Virus record (IMG/VR): IMGVR_UViG_3300025280_000107
Coordinates: 1-31,579 of that record
DNA: 31,579 bases
Source of the DNA: a virus
Direction: 5' to 3' (one strand)
Shown here: one piece after another, positions 30,455 to 31,579 of the stretch
Layout: each line of letters begins with the position of its first letter
How positions within the stretch are numbered: the stretch's first letter is position 1
Position numbers and translations under genes: made by a program
Notes under the pieces: model-generated
What the model was told of the DNA's origin: nothing
Databases searched by the model: none
What the model saw: only the letters and a program-made list of their open reading frames with translations

Positions 30455-31579
30455 ATGGCACAGCTTTATGAATTTGAAGGGCAGCAGTTCTCGTTTCCTG
30501 ATGACGCTACGCAAGATGAAGCTCTAGCGTACATCAATCAACAATTCCCCTACGAAGCTCCCCCTCCTCAGCCTAGCGAATCGGGGTTTGGTGAACAATT
30601 CGCTGGCTCATTTTGGGGCACTCTTACCCAAGAGAACCCACGTTTGGCTGGGCGCGCCATCGAAGGGCTGGGTCGTTTCTTTGGCTCAGATACAGTCACT
30701 GACTGGGGTTCTGAGATCGTCAGTGACTTTGAAGCAGAGCCTGATAAAGAAGCTTTTGTTGCTCGCGTCCCCTCCCTCACTCAAATCAAAGACCTTGATA
30801 CTTTTCTGGATTACGTCGGTCAAGGATTAGGGCAAGGCGTTGCTTCCTTAGGTGTGCCATTGGCTGGTGCTGTTGCTGGTGGGATAGCAGGGGCACCCGG
30901 TGGCCCTATCGGCGTAGGGGTAGGGATGCGTGTTGGGGCTGGTACGGGATCTTTCCTCCAGAACTATGGCGATACTTATGATTATCTGGTTGAGCAGGAA
31001 AAGGTAGATCCTGACACGGCGGCTAGCATAGCTTTGGGTCCGGGTGTGGCGATGGCCGCTTTGGATATGGCCGGTCTCTCTGCCCTCACTGCTCCCTTCA
31101 GGAAAAAAACCAAAGAAAAAATCGCACACTCAGTTGCCAAGCGGATGCTCCAGTTCGGCAAGAAGGGCCTCACTGTAGAGGCGCTTACCGAAGGTGCGCA
31201 GCAGATCATTCAGGAGACGACGGGTGAATACACCGAGGCTACGGGCGCTTCCCCGGAAGACATCCAGTTGGCACAGCGGGTGGAGAATATTGCTAATGCC
31301 ATTGCTATTGGTGGCCTTACTGGTGGGTTTGTTGGTAGCGTGGGTGGCCCCTTTGCTCGCCCCACACCGGATCCAGTACCCCCACCCGACCCCACTGAAG
31401 GACTCCCCGAAGAATTTGAAACGGTAGCAGAAGAGGGGCCGCCGCTCGCGCCGCCCGCGATCCTTGAAGAAACGGCTGAAGCGATACCTCTTGAGCCTAT
31501 TCCACAGCCTCCTATTCTGGATGAGACTGCGGCAGCTATCCCGACTACCCGCCTCCCCGAACCCCCCATCATAGAAGAA
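30455..31579 (+). CDS. large ejection/polyvalent-type phage protein, cut by window end
   Basis: ATG 30455 starts a frame open to the window end, 375 codons, so the C terminus is missing. The N terminus M-A-Q-L-Y-E-F-E-G-Q-Q-F-S-F-P-D-D-A-T-Q-D-E-A-L is a pattern at the start of large phage internal proteins. Residues about 125-160 are Gly/Ala zipper-like (GQGLGQGVASLGVPLAGAV, GGIAGAPGGPIGVGVG), able to insert in membranes. The next part, D-P-D-T-A-A-S-I-A-L-G-P-G and L-T-E-G-A-Q-Q-I-I-Q-E-T-T-G-E-Y, recalls large polyvalent or T7 gp16-like DNA-ejection proteins. The end in view is Pro/Glu-rich linker. Catalytic domains, if any, lie beyond the window. Confidence 0.72.
   Translation, partial: MAQLYEFEGQQFSFPDDATQDEALAYINQQFPYEAPPPQPSESGFGEQFAGSFWGTLTQENPRLAGRAIEGLGRFFGSDTVTDWGSEIVSDFEAEPDKEAFVARVPSLTQIKDLDTFLDYVGQGLGQGVASLGVPLAGAVAGGIAGAPGGPIGVGVGMRVGAGTGSFLQNYGDTYDYLVEQEKVDPDTAASIALGPGVAMAALDMAGLSALTAPFRKKTKEKIAHSVAKRMLQFGKKGLTVEALTEGAQQIIQETTGEYTEATGASPEDIQLAQRVENIANAIAIGGLTGGFVGSVGGPFARPTPDPVPPPDPTEGLPEEFETVAEEGPPLAPPAILEETAEAIPLEPIPQPPILDETAAAIPTTRLPEPPIIEE

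Overview
The window is a piece of a tailed double-stranded DNA bacteriophage genome. All credible genes lie on the + strand, are packed with 1-11 nt overlaps or very short gaps, and follow the classic virion order: packaging, portal, scaffold, capsid, adaptors, fibers, tail hub, ejection proteins. A P22-like portal, a P22 gp4-like protein, a phage SU10-type adaptor, a P22 gp10-like hub and large ejection proteins, with no tape-measure, sheath or tail-tube genes, point to a short-tailed (podovirus-like) phage. Many of the hypothetical families resemble those common in environmental (marine or freshwater) phage contigs. No host gene, integrase, tRNA or rRNA is visible, so host and lifestyle cannot be read from this window.

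Region by region: 1-1305 is a small accessory block with an exported protein, a possible tiny Trp/Arg-rich peptide, a zinc-ribbon protein and a DUF6378 protein. 1279-1432 carries an inverted repeat and a terminator-like hairpin. 1394-2110 encodes a DNA methyltransferase-like protein and two membrane peptides of 27 and 29 residues. 2112-9830 is the head cassette: TerL, portal, two small proteins, a GroES-like co-chaperonin, scaffold, a conserved head-module protein, a capsid-associated protein and the major capsid protein, closed by a strong intrinsic terminator. 9868-10061 is the longest gap between genes (about 194 nt) and holds a candidate promoter and leader hairpins.

10062-17088 encodes decoration-like structural proteins, a small coiled-coil/TM protein, a cluster of very lysine-rich small proteins, the neck/adaptor proteins and repeat-built virion proteins. 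17090-20905 is a 1271-residue receptor-binding-type fiber with two LamG-SPRY units and a mosaic base composition. 20908-24350 holds a TM/coiled-coil protein, a tail-assembly-like protein and the tail hub. 24359-31579 is the ejection module: a Gly-rich internal protein, a GNAT-like protein, a Gln/Ala-rich coiled protein, an 824-residue protein with a SleB-type murein hydrolase domain, and a large membrane-active protein cut by the window end.

Working together: TerL packages DNA through the portal into a scaffolded capsid, whose folding may be helped by the phage co-chaperonin. gp4-like and SU10-type adaptors close the neck, the hub and fibers recognise the host, and the ejection proteins open the cell wall and line the DNA path. 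The most unusual points are the co-chaperonin inside the capsid cassette, the composition-mosaic fiber, the repeat insertion in the tail hub, the cluster of polybasic small proteins, and the tiny membrane ORFs next to TerL. No clearly new multi-gene system was proven.
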